DNA from: Helicobacter pylori
GTDB lineage: Bacteria > Campylobacterota > Campylobacteria > Campylobacterales > Helicobacteraceae
NCBI RefSeq assembly: GCF_009689985.1
Contig: NZ_QBAW01000001.1
Span: 186,001 to 250,000, forward strand
Reading direction: 5' to 3'
Length of the DNA stretch: 64,000 nucleotides
Below are positions 26,591 to 34,967 of this stretch, piece by piece. Below the pieces are notes generated by a model that saw only the letters and a list, made by a program, of their open reading frames with translations, was not told the DNA's origin and searched no databases. A program made the translations under genes and the position numbers. Position 1 is the first letter of the stretch. Each line of letters begins with the position of its first letter.

Positions 26591-27330
26591 GAGAAAAGCC
26601 TTTCAACAGCGAGCAATTGATCTATTTAGAAGAGCTTTTAAGCCACCAAGAAAAGCATTTAGAAAACAAGCTTTCTGGTTTTTCGGTGAATGATTTGGAC
26701 ATGCAAAGCGTGTTTCGGTTGGAAAGGAACCGCTTGAAAATCGCTTACAAGCTCTTAGGCTTGATGAGTTTTATCGCTCTTGTTTTAGCGATCGTGTTAA
26801 TCAGCATTCTACCCTTACAAAAAACCGAACACCATTTCGTGGATTTTTTAAACCAGGACAAGCATTACGCCATTATCCAAAGAGCGGATAAAAGCATTTC
26901 CAGTAATGAAGCGTTGGCTCGTTCGCTCATTGGGGCGTATGTGTTAAACCGAGAGAGCATTAACCGCATTGATGATAAATCGCGCTATGAATTGGTGCGC
27001 TTGCAAAGCAGTTCTAAAGTGTGGCAACGCTTTGAAGATTTGATTAAAACGCAAAACAGCATTTATGCGCAAAGCCATTTAGAAAGAGAAGTCCATATCG
27101 TCAATATTGCGATCTATCAGCAAGACAATAACCCCATTGCGAGCGTTTCCATTGTGGCTAAACTAATGAATGAAAACAAGCTCGTGTATGAAAAGCGTTA
27201 TAAAATCGTATTGAGCTATTTGTTTGACACCCCGGATTTTGATTACGCTTCCATGCCTAAAAACCCTACCGGCTTTAAAATCACTCGCTACAGCATCACT
27301 GAAATCGCGCCGACTAACAGGGGCGATTGA
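26587..27330 (+). CDS. comB8: ComB8, VirB8-like assembly factor
   Basis: 247 residues: a cytoplasmic N-terminus of about 60, one transmembrane helix (about 60-78, LLGLMSFIALVLAIVLISIL) and a periplasmic NTF2-like domain, the VirB8 topology. VirB8 proteins nucleate the inner-membrane complex. It overlaps comB7 by ATGA and comB9 by TGATG. Confidence 0.9.
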   Translation: MREKPFNSEQLIYLEELLSHQEKHLENKLSGFSVNDLDMQSVFRLERNRLKIAYKLLGLMSFIALVLAIVLISILPLQKTEHHFVDFLNQDKHYAIIQRADKSISSNEALARSLIGAYVLNRESINRIDDKSRYELVRLQSSSKVWQRFEDLIKTQNSIYAQSHLEREVHIVNIAIYQQDNNPIASVSIVAKLMNENKLVYEKRYKIVLSYLFDTPDFDYASMPKNPTGFKITRYSITEIAPTNRGD

Positions 27331-28316
27331 TGCGTAAGGTTTTATACGCTCTCATGGGTTTTTTGTTGGCTTTTAGCGTTTTAAAAGCCGATGATTTTTT
27401 AGAAGAAGCGAACGAAACAGCCCCGGCGCATTTAAACCACCCCATGCAGGATTTAAACGCCATTCAAGGGAGCTTTTTTGACAAAAACCGCTCCAAAATG
27501 TCCAACACTTTAAACATTGATTACTTTCAGGGGCAAACTTATAAAATCCGCTTGCGTTATGCGATGGCGACCTTATTGTTTTTTTCAAAACCCATTAGCG
27601 ATTTTGTTTTAGGGGATAAGGTGGGTTTTGATGCGAAAATATTAGAAAGTAACGATCGCATTTTACTCATCAAACCCTTACAAATTGGCGTGGATTCCAA
27701 TATCAGCGTGATAGATAGTGAGGGTAAGATTTTTTCTTTCTATGTGTTTTCTACCACTTTCACCAGCTCCAAACACCCTAATTTGCAGGTTTTCATAGAA
27801 GATAAAAATTATTATTCCAACGCTTTTTTGAAGCCCCAAAAAGAAAATAAAGAAAATATGGCTGAAAATGCCCCTAAAGATGCACCCACAAACAACAAAC
27901 CCTTAAAAGAGGAAAAAGAAGAAACCAAAGAAAAAGAAGAAGAGACTATAACTATTGGCGATAACACTAATGCGATGAAAATCGTTAAAAAAGACATTCA
28001 AAAAGGCTATAAGGCTTTAAAAAGCTCTCAAAGGAAATGGTATTGTTTATGGGCTTGTTCTAAAAAATCCAAACTCTCTTTGATGCCTAAAGAAATTTTT
28101 AACGACAAGCAATTCACTTATTTCAAATTTGATAAAAGATTAGCGCTCTCTAAATTCCCGGTGATTTATAAAGTCGTTGATGGCTATGATAACCCGGTGA
28201 ATACAAGGATTGTAGGCGATTACATTATCGCTGAAGACGTTTCTACTAAATGGACTTTAAGGCTGGGTAAGGACTATTTGTGTATCCGTTTTGTCAAAAA
28301 GGCTAAAGATGAATAA
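27330..28316 (+). CDS. comB9: ComB9, VirB9-like outer-membrane core protein
   Basis: 328 residues with a signal peptide (LYALMGFLLAFSVLKA). The VirB9/CagX N-terminal domain is at about 50-150, a Lys/Glu-rich linker at 180-215, and the C-terminal beta-domain ends RLGKDYLCIRFVKKA. VirB9 lines the outer-membrane pore together with VirB7 and VirB10. ATG 27330 overlaps the comB8 stop; a TTG just before it is less likely. Confidence 0.9.
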   Translation: MRKVLYALMGFLLAFSVLKADDFLEEANETAPAHLNHPMQDLNAIQGSFFDKNRSKMSNTLNIDYFQGQTYKIRLRYAMATLLFFSKPISDFVLGDKVGFDAKILESNDRILLIKPLQIGVDSNISVIDSEGKIFSFYVFSTTFTSSKHPNLQVFIEDKNYYSNAFLKPQKENKENMAENAPKDAPTNNKPLKEEKEETKEKEEETITIGDNTNAMKIVKKDIQKGYKALKSSQRKWYCLWACSKKSKLSLMPKEIFNDKQFTYFKFDKRLALSKFPVIYKVVDGYDNPVNTRIVGDYIIAEDVSTKWTLRLGKDYLCIRFVKKAKDE

Positions 28317-29439
28317 GTGGCTTAAGGGGGTGCTTGTTTTTGTGGGGGGTTTTGCAACGATTACAACAATTTCTTTAGTCTATCATCAAAAGCCAAAAGC
28401 CCCCTTAAATAACCAACCTAGCCTTTTAAATGACGATGAGGTGAAATACCCCTTACAAGACTACACTTTCACTCAAAACCCACAGCCAACCAACACGGAA
28501 AGCTCCAAAGACGCTACTATTAAAGCCTTACAAGAACAGCTCAAAGCCGCTTTAAAAGCCCTAAACTCCAAAGAAATGAATTATTCTAAAGAAGAAACTT
28601 TTACCAGCCCTCTCATAGATCCAAAAACAACCCCCCCTAAAAAAGACTTTTCTCTAAAGCAATTAGATTTACTAGCCTCTCGCATCACCCCTTTCAAACA
28701 AAGCCCTAAAAATTACGAAGAAAACCTGATTTTCCCCATGGATAACCCTAAAGGCATTGATGGTTTCACTAACCTTAAAGAAAAAGACATTGCCACCAAT
28801 GAAAACAAGCTTTTACGCACCATTACAGCCGACAAAATGATACCCGCCTTTTTGATCACGCCCATTTCTAGCCAGATCGCTGGTAAAGTCATCGCGCAAG
28901 TGGAGAGCGATATTTTCGCTCACATGGGCAAAGCCGTTTTAATCCCCAAAGGCTCTAAGGTCATAGGCTATTACAGCAACAATAACAAAATGGGCGAATA
29001 CCGCTTGGATATTGTATGGAGTCGCATCATCACTCCCCATGGGATTAATATCATGCTCACTAACGCTAAAGGGGCGGACATTAAAGGTTATAACGGCTTG
29101 GTGGGGGAATTGATTGAAAGGAATTTCCAACGCTATGGCGTGCCGTTACTGCTTTCTACGCTCACTAACGGCCTATTGATTGGGATCACTTCAGCTTTAA
29201 ACAACAGAGGCAATAAAGAAGAGGTAACTAATTTCTTTGGGGATTATCTTTTATTGCAATTGATGAGGCAAAGCGGTATGGGGATCAATCAAGTGGTCAA
29301 TCAAATTTTAAGAGACAAGAGCAAAATCGCCCCCATTGTGGTGATTAGAGAGGGAAGCAGGGTATTCATTTCGCCTAATACCGATATATTTTTTCCTATA
29401 CCCAGAGAGAATGAAGTCATCGCTGAGTTTTTGAAGTGA
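28309..29439 (+). CDS. comB10: ComB10, VirB10-like envelope-spanning protein
   Basis: 376 residues from the ATG at 28309, overlapping comB9 by eight bases. An N-terminal transmembrane helix (about 5-22) and a Pro/Lys linker precede the C-terminal TrbI/VirB10 barrel: KVIAQVESDIFAHMGKAVLIPKGSKVIGYY, the antenna-forming TNGLLIGITSALNN helix region and VFISPNTDIFFP near the end. It links inner and outer membrane parts of the uptake system. The gene is intact as one ORF here. Confidence 0.9.
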   Translation: MNKWLKGVLVFVGGFATITTISLVYHQKPKAPLNNQPSLLNDDEVKYPLQDYTFTQNPQPTNTESSKDATIKALQEQLKAALKALNSKEMNYSKEETFTSPLIDPKTTPPKKDFSLKQLDLLASRITPFKQSPKNYEENLIFPMDNPKGIDGFTNLKEKDIATNENKLLRTITADKMIPAFLITPISSQIAGKVIAQVESDIFAHMGKAVLIPKGSKVIGYYSNNNKMGEYRLDIVWSRIITPHGINIMLTNAKGADIKGYNGLVGELIERNFQRYGVPLLLSTLTNGLLIGITSALNNRGNKEEVTNFFGDYLLLQLMRQSGMGINQVVNQILRDKSKIAPIVVIREGSRVFISPNTDIFFPIPRENEVIAEFLK

Positions 29440-29464
29440 CTTAAAAATGCCGGATTAAAAACGC

Positions 29465-29470
29465 TATAAT
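29465..29470 (+). promoter_or_regulatory. -10 box (TATAAT) of manC-gmd-fcl
   Basis: TATAAT in ACGCTATAATAACC, 39 bases before the manC ATG. It separates the fucose genes from the comB operon. Confidence 0.6.
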
Positions 29471-29508
29471 AACCCTAAAAAACAAAAGAGAGCCTAACAA
29501 GAAAACCC

Positions 29509-30921
29509 ATGAAAATTAAAAATATCTTACTGAGTGGGGGGAGCGGCAAACGCTTGTGGCCTTTAAGCCGTAGCCTATACCCTAAGCAATTTTTAAAGCT
29601 TTTTGACCATAAAAGCTTGTTTGAATTGAGTTTTAAAAGAAACGCTTCCTTAGTAGATGAAACGCTCATTGTGTGCAATGAAAAGCATTATTTTTTAGCC
29701 CTAGACGAGATAAAGAATGAAATCCAAAACAAAAGCGTGGGTTTTTTATTAGAGAGCTTGAGTAAAAACACCGCTAACGCCATTAGTTTGAGTGCTTTAA
29801 TGAGCGATAAAGAAGATTTGCTCATCGTTACGCCAAGCGATCATTTGATTAAAGACCTTCAAGCGTATGAGAATGCGATAAAAAAAGCAATTGGTTTAGC
29901 CCAAAAAGGTTTTTTAGTCACTTTTGGGGTGAGTATTGACAAGCCCAACACGGAGTTTGGGTATATTGAAAGCCCTAACGCTCTAGATGTCAAGCGATTC
30001 ATTGAAAAGCCAAGCTTAGAAAAAGCGATAGAGTTTCAAAAAAGCGGAGGGTTTTATTTCAATAGCGGCATGTTTGTTTTCCAAGCGGGCGTTTTTTTAG
30101 ACGAATTGAAAAAGCATGCCCCTGCTATTTTAAAGGGGTGCGAAAGAGCGTTTGAATCTTTGGAGAGGGCGTATTTTTTTGAAAAAAAGATCGCTCGCTT
30201 GAGCGAAAAGAGCATGCAAGATTTAGAAGATGTGAGCGTGGATATTGCTTTAATGCAACAAAGCCACAAAATCAAAATGGTAGGATTAAATGCCAAGTGG
30301 AGCGATTTAGGGAATTTTAACGCTCTTTTTGAAGAAGCGGCTAACGGCACTAAAGAAAATGTCAGCCTGAATCAAACGCCTGTTTTTGCCAAAGAGAGTG
30401 CAAACAATTTAGTGTTTTCTCATAAAGTGAGCGCTCTTTTAGGCGTTGAGAATTTAGCAGTTATTGACACTAAAGACGCTCTTTTAATCGCTCATAAAGA
30501 TAAGGCTAAAGATTTAAAGGCTTTAGTGAGCGAGATAGAAATAAATAACCAGGAATTATTACAAACGCACACTAAAGTGTATCGCCCTTGGGGGAGTTAT
30601 GAAGTCTTGCATGAGAGCGGTTGTTACAAGGTTAAGATTTTAGAAGTCAAACCAAACGCTAGGCTTTCTTTACAAAAGCATTTCCATAGGAGCGAACACT
30701 GGGTGGTGATTAGCGGGATGGCGAGCGTAGAGTTGGATCACCAATCGTTTGAATTGCAAGCTAATGAGTCCACTTATATCCCTAAAAACACCCTACACCG
30801 CCTGGCTAATTACGGCAAAATCCCTTTAACCATCATAGAAGTTCAAGTGGGCGAGTATGTCGGCGAAGACGATATTGTAAGGGTTGATGATGATTTTAAC
30901 AGACAGAATCAAAACGCCTAG
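29509..30921 (+). CDS. manC: Mannose-1-phosphate guanylyltransferase / mannose-6-phosphate isomerase
   Basis: 470 residues, the bifunctional AlgA/ManC type. The nucleotidyltransferase motif LLSGGSGKRLWPLSRSLYPKQF is at 7-28 and VTPSDHLI near 110. The second domain has the cupin isomerase motif YRPWGSYEVLHES near 362 and LSLQKHFHRSEHWVV near 385 with metal-binding His. It makes GDP-mannose from fructose-6-phosphate-derived mannose phosphates. gmd and fcl follow, taking GDP-mannose to GDP-L-fucose for Lewis antigens on LPS. Confidence 0.9.
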   Translation: MKIKNILLSGGSGKRLWPLSRSLYPKQFLKLFDHKSLFELSFKRNASLVDETLIVCNEKHYFLALDEIKNEIQNKSVGFLLESLSKNTANAISLSALMSDKEDLLIVTPSDHLIKDLQAYENAIKKAIGLAQKGFLVTFGVSIDKPNTEFGYIESPNALDVKRFIEKPSLEKAIEFQKSGGFYFNSGMFVFQAGVFLDELKKHAPAILKGCERAFESLERAYFFEKKIARLSEKSMQDLEDVSVDIALMQQSHKIKMVGLNAKWSDLGNFNALFEEAANGTKENVSLNQTPVFAKESANNLVFSHKVSALLGVENLAVIDTKDALLIAHKDKAKDLKALVSEIEINNQELLQTHTKVYRPWGSYEVLHESGCYKVKILEVKPNARLSLQKHFHRSEHWVVISGMASVELDHQSFELQANESTYIPKNTLHRLANYGKIPLTIIEVQVGEYVGEDDIVRVDDDFNRQNQNA

Positions 30922-30961
30922 TGAAAAAATTTAATAAATAAAATTTAATAAAGGAAAAATA

Positions 30962-32107
30962 ATGAAAGAAAAAATCGCTTTAATCACCGGGGTTACCGGA
31001 CAAGACGGGAGCTATCTGGCTGAATACTTGCTGAATTTGGGTTATGAAGTGCATGGGCTAAAAAGGCGCTCTTCTAGCATCAACACTTCTAGGATCGATC
31101 ATTTGTATGAAGATTTGCACAGCGAACACAAGAGGCGTTTTTTCTTGCATTATGGGGATATGACCGATAGCTCTAACCTCATCCATTTAATCGCTACCAC
31201 TAAGCCTACAGAGATTTATAATTTAGCCGCTCAAAGCCATGTGAAAGTCTCTTTTGAAACCCCAGAATACACCGCTAACGCTGATGGTATTGGCACGCTA
31301 AGGATTTTAGAGGCCATGCGGATTTTAGGCTTAGAAAATAAAACACGATTTTATCAAGCCAGCACGAGCGAATTGTATGGTGAAGTCTTAGAAACCCCAC
31401 AAAATGAAAACACCCCCTTTAACCCACGAAGCCCCTATGCGGTCGCTAAAATGTATGCCTTTTACATTACCAAAAATTACAGAGAGGCCTATAACTTGTT
31501 TGCGGTTAATGGCATTCTTTTTAACCATGAAAGTAGGGTAAGGGGTGAAACTTTTGTCACTCGTAAAATCACACGAGCCGCTAGCGCGATAGCGTATAAC
31601 TTAACAGATTGCTTGTATTTAGGGAATTTAGACGCTAAAAGAGATTGGGGGCATGCCAAAGATTATGTGAAAATGATGCATTTAATGCTCCAAGCACCCA
31701 CCCCACAAGATTATGTGATCGCTACAGGGAAGACCACAAGCGTGCGCGATTTTGTGAAAATGAGCTTTGAATTTATCGGTATTGGTTTAGAATTTCAAAA
31801 TACAGGGATTAAAGAAATCGGTTTGATTAAAAGCGTTGATGAAAAAAGAGCGAACGCTTTAAAATTAAACTTAAGCCATTTAAAAACAGGCCAAATCGTG
31901 GTGCGCATAGACGAGCGTTATTTCAGGCCTACTGAAGTGGATTTGCTCTTAGGCGATCCCACTAAGGCTGAGAAAGAGCTAGGCTGGGTTAGGGAATACG
32001 ATTTAAAAGAGTTAATTAAGGACATGTTAGAATACGATTTAAAAGAATGCCAGAAAAACCTTTACTTGCAAGATGGGGGCTATATTTTAAGGAATTTTTA
32101 TGAATGA
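30962..32107 (+). CDS. gmd: GDP-mannose 4,6-dehydratase
   Basis: 381 residues. The extended SDR NAD(P)-binding motif [17 protein letters not shown] is at the N-terminus, the catalytic STSELYGE Ser/Thr near 135 and YAVAKMYA Tyr-Lys near 160. [15 protein letters not shown] and [10 protein letters not shown] are signatures of this dehydratase. Product: GDP-4-keto-6-deoxymannose. AAAGGAAAAATA precedes the ATG, and its 3' end overlaps fcl by 8 bases. Confidence 0.95.
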   Translation: MKEKIALITGVTGQDGSYLAEYLLNLGYEVHGLKRRSSSINTSRIDHLYEDLHSEHKRRFFLHYGDMTDSSNLIHLIATTKPTEIYNLAAQSHVKVSFETPEYTANADGIGTLRILEAMRILGLENKTRFYQASTSELYGEVLETPQNENTPFNPRSPYAVAKMYAFYITKNYREAYNLFAVNGILFNHESRVRGETFVTRKITRAASAIAYNLTDCLYLGNLDAKRDWGHAKDYVKMMHLMLQAPTPQDYVIATGKTTSVRDFVKMSFEFIGIGLEFQNTGIKEIGLIKSVDEKRANALKLNLSHLKTGQIVVRIDERYFRPTEVDLLLGDPTKAEKELGWVREYDLKELIKDMLEYDLKECQKNLYLQDGGYILRNFYE

Positions 32108-33032
32108 GATTATTTTAATCACCGGTGCCTATGGCATGGTGGGGCAGAACACGGCGTTGTATTTTAAAAAAAATAAGCCTGATGTTACTTTACTCACCCC
32201 TAAAAAGAGCGAATTGTATTTGTTGGATAAGGACAATGTTCAAGCTTATTTGAAAGAATACAAGCCTACAGGCATTATCCATTGCGCTGGGAGAGTGGGG
32301 GGCATTGTCGCTAACATGAACGATCTTTCAACTTACATGGTTGAGAATTTACTCATGGGCTTGTATCTTTTTTCTAGCGCTTTAGATTTGGGCGTGAAAA
32401 AAGCCATTAATCTGGCGAGCTCTTGTGCTTATCCTAAATACGCCCCTAACCCCTTAAAAGAGAGCGATCTATTGAACGGCTCTTTAGAGCCAACGAATGA
32501 AGGCTACGCTTTAGCCAAACTCTCTGTGATGAAGTATTGCGAATATGTGAGCGCTGAAAAAGGCGTTTTTTATAAAACCCTAGTGCCTTGCAACCTTTAT
32601 GGCGAGTTTGACAAATTTGAAGAAAAAATAGCGCACATGATACCAGGGCTTATTGCTAGGATGCACACCGCTAAATTAAAAAATGAAAAAAATTTTGCGA
32701 TGTGGGGCGATGGCACGGCCAGAAGAGAGTATCTAAACGCTAAAGATTTAGCCAGATTCATCGCTCTCGCTTATGAGAGTATCGCTCAAATCCCTAACGT
32801 GATGAATGTCGGCTCTGGCGTGGATTACAGCATTGAAGAGTATTATGAAATGGTCGCTCATGTTTTAGACTATAAGGGCGTGTTTGTTAAAGACTTATCC
32901 AAACCAGTGGGCATGCAGCAAAAGCTTATGGATATTTCCAAACAAAAGGCTTTAAAATGGGAATTAGAAATCCCTTTAGAGCAGGGCATCAAAGAAGCTT
33001 ATGAGTATTATTTGAAGCTTTTAGAGGTCTAA
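32100..33032 (+). CDS. fcl: GDP-L-fucose synthase
   Basis: 310 residues. The nucleotide-binding motif [13 protein letters not shown] is at the N-terminus, [18 protein letters not shown] near 105 supplies the catalytic Ser, and [14 protein letters not shown] near 138 the Tyr-Lys pair. It epimerises and reduces the gmd product to GDP-L-fucose, the donor for Lewis x/y fucosylation. Last gene of the manC-gmd-fcl unit; an alternative name is wcaG, and older H. pylori annotation used nolK. Confidence 0.9.
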   Translation: MNEIILITGAYGMVGQNTALYFKKNKPDVTLLTPKKSELYLLDKDNVQAYLKEYKPTGIIHCAGRVGGIVANMNDLSTYMVENLLMGLYLFSSALDLGVKKAINLASSCAYPKYAPNPLKESDLLNGSLEPTNEGYALAKLSVMKYCEYVSAEKGVFYKTLVPCNLYGEFDKFEEKIAHMIPGLIARMHTAKLKNEKNFAMWGDGTARREYLNAKDLARFIALAYESIAQIPNVMNVGSGVDYSIEEYYEMVAHVLDYKGVFVKDLSKPVGMQQKLMDISKQKALKWELEIPLEQGIKEAYEYYLKLLEV

Positions 33033-33375
33033 ATTCAAGGCTCTTATAGAGTTTAAAAACGCTCCGCTATTAGGCGTTGGACTAGCGATTTTGCGATATT
33101 GTGCTTATCAATTCGCTTCAAAAAGCTTGAGCCATTAAAAGGGTTTGGTCGCTTCGCTCTCAATCTCAAGCGCTTTCAAAAAGCAAGGCGTGTTAGTATT
33201 TTAATTTTTCATAAAGAGCTAGGGAGTGGGGGAAAGTGGGGGGCTTTTTCTATGAGATTAACCACCGCTTGCTTTGCATTAAAAATAAACTCCTAAAGGG
33301 CTATGACAATAATTTCTAAATTGTATTGTCTGTTTTAGATTGTTAGTTTGTTTTTATTTTGTAGAAATCATGACA
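33033..33375. other. 343-bp stretch without a supported gene
   Basis: A 65-codon ORF is open at 33099-33296 on plus but lacks a ribosome binding site and recognisable features. It probably contains the 3' ends of the fcl transcript and of the opposite-strand lipoprotein gene. I see no strong hairpin terminator. Confidence 0.4.
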
Positions 33376-33844
33376 TCATTTTCTAGCAAATGTAAAATTC
33401 CAAGTCCCTTTATCGGTCTTAACGCTAATTTCTTTGATATGCTGACAAAACGATGGAAGAATGCGAAACTCATAACTATTGCCAAATCCTAGTTTTCTAT
33501 CAATCCTACTGATTCCACCACAATTCCCACGATTGATTTTTGCGCTCAATATAGTGATACTATCAACATTTGAAATGATGCTTATCCAATAAGGATTGTA
33601 TCCAAAAGTCATTCTAAGATCTATTGGTGGTTTTTTTGGCAGTTTTTCATCAAACGCTTCTCTTATCTTTTCCTTTATCTTTTCTTTTTTTATTGTCTCT
33701 TCCTCTTTTATCTTTTTTTTAATTCCCTTCTCTTTTATTATCTTTACTATCTTTTTTTGCGTAATCACTCTTACACCCAGAAAAAAACACAGCAAACCCA
33801 AAAATGACCGCTAATATCAAGTCCGCTTTTTTATAACCCGCCAC
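33376..33844 (-). pseudogene. Putative lipoprotein gene broken by a frameshift in an A7 tract
   Basis: Reading from a GTG at 33844, preceded by AAGAGGG, gives a lipoprotein leader with KKADLILAVIF, FGFAVFFSGC and Cys24. That frame stops early at AAT TAA. The rest of the protein (Lys/Glu-rich linker, then the domain ending KGTWNFTFARK) continues in another frame down to 33376. Removing one A from the A7 run (plus-strand T7 at 33752-33758) joins the two into one frame of about 155 residues. It is therefore either a disrupted gene or one that switches by slipped-strand mispairing. Function unknown. Confidence 0.7.
33752..33758 (-). repeat. A7 tract at the lipoprotein frameshift
   Basis: Seven A on the coding (minus) strand. 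Six would restore the full lipoprotein frame; eight would put in an immediate TAG. Confidence 0.7.
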
Positions 33845-33966
33845 TAACACCCTCTTATTGCAAGTTTTCTTTCAAATAGCTTGAGTATAGTAGACTTAGA
33901 CTTAGCTTAAGCGGACTCTAAACCATTTTTAGGGCAGGCTTAAAACGATTAAAAAGTGACGGCGTG

Positions 33967-34965
33967 TTAACAAATCCTAGGCAATAATTCGCCCTCTGGC
34001 ATCTCTAAAATCCTTTCAAAACCCCATGCGTTCTTTAAAACCACGCTAGGATAAGGGTTTTCAAACACTCCGCCAATCACGCAAGCGTTTTTAGCTTTTT
34101 CATTACTTTTTAAAATTTCTAAGGCTTTAGGGGCATCTTTTTGATTGAGCGCTAAAACAAACACCCCCTCATTGGCCAGTGCATAGGGTTCTAGCCCTAA
34201 AATCTCACAAATCCCTTTCGTTTCTTCTTTTAAGGGGATTTTTTCTTCTTCTATAACGATTTTCACTCTGGAGCTGTTCGCCCATTCGTTCAGCACGCTC
34301 GCTAACCCACCCCTAGTCGCATCTCTTAAAGCATCAATTTTGAGATCGCTTAAAAATAAGGGTTTTAATAAAGGGTAGAGCAGTTGGCAATCGCTTTCTA
34401 GATTCGTTTTAAGCTTGATTTCATTACGCATCGCAAACAGGCTTGCCCCATGATTGGCGATAGTGTCGCTTAGGATAATGGCTTGCCCTTGTTGTAAGTG
34501 GCGCGAAGAAATCCCTGGCTTGATGATTTTACCAATACAGGTTGTATTGATAAAAAGCTTATCCACGCTCCCCTTTGGCACGACTTTAGTGTCTAGGGAG
34601 AGGAGTTTTAGGTTGGCTTTAAACAATTCTTTTTGTATGGATTGTAAAATTTGCTTTAAAAGAGGGATTTCTAAGCCTTCTTCTAAAATAAAACCCATAT
34701 TCAAATACAAAGGTTCGCCCCCTTGCACGCTCACGTCATTCGCGCTCCCGCAAACGCAAAGCTTGCCTATATCGCCCCCATTAAAAATTAAAGGCGTGAT
34801 GACAAAACTATCCGTGCTCACGCAATATTCTCCACTAGCTTCAAATGTAGGGGCGTCTTCATCAAACGCAACGATAAATTCTTTTAAATAGGGCATAAAG
34901 ACTCGCTCAATTAAAGCGTTTGTTTCTTTCCCTCCGTTCCCGCATGCTAGAGTTACGCTATCCAT
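33967..34965 (-). CDS. hypE: HypE, hydrogenase cyanide-ligand synthesis protein
   Basis: 332 residues of the PurM/AIR-synthetase fold. The N-terminus TLACGNGGKETNALIERVF is typical, and the protein ends PRIC, the invariant C-terminal cysteine that HypF carbamoylates and HypE dehydrates to thiocyanate. ATRGGLASVLNEWA near 220 is conserved. It works with HypF to make the CN ligands of the NiFe hydrogenase. Two bases separate it from hypF, on the same strand. Confidence 0.95.
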   Translation of the reverse strand: MDSVTLACGNGGKETNALIERVFMPYLKEFIVAFDEDAPTFEASGEYCVSTDSFVITPLIFNGGDIGKLCVCGSANDVSVQGGEPLYLNMGFILEEGLEIPLLKQILQSIQKELFKANLKLLSLDTKVVPKGSVDKLFINTTCIGKIIKPGISSRHLQQGQAIILSDTIANHGASLFAMRNEIKLKTNLESDCQLLYPLLKPLFLSDLKIDALRDATRGGLASVLNEWANSSRVKIVIEEEKIPLKEETKGICEILGLEPYALANEGVFVLALNQKDAPKALEILKSNEKAKNACVIGGVFENPYPSVVLKNAWGFERILEMPEGELLPRIC

Positions 34966-34967
34966 TT

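Noticed and set aside
33099..33296. 65-codon plus-strand ORF after fcl
   Set aside because: No ribosome binding site, no recognisable domain, unusual composition for a real gene of this organism.
33713..33720. A8 tract in the broken lipoprotein gene as the frameshift site
   Set aside because: The lipoprotein frame already stops at the TAA that contains the first bases of this tract, so slippage there alone does not restore it; the A7 tract at 33752 does.
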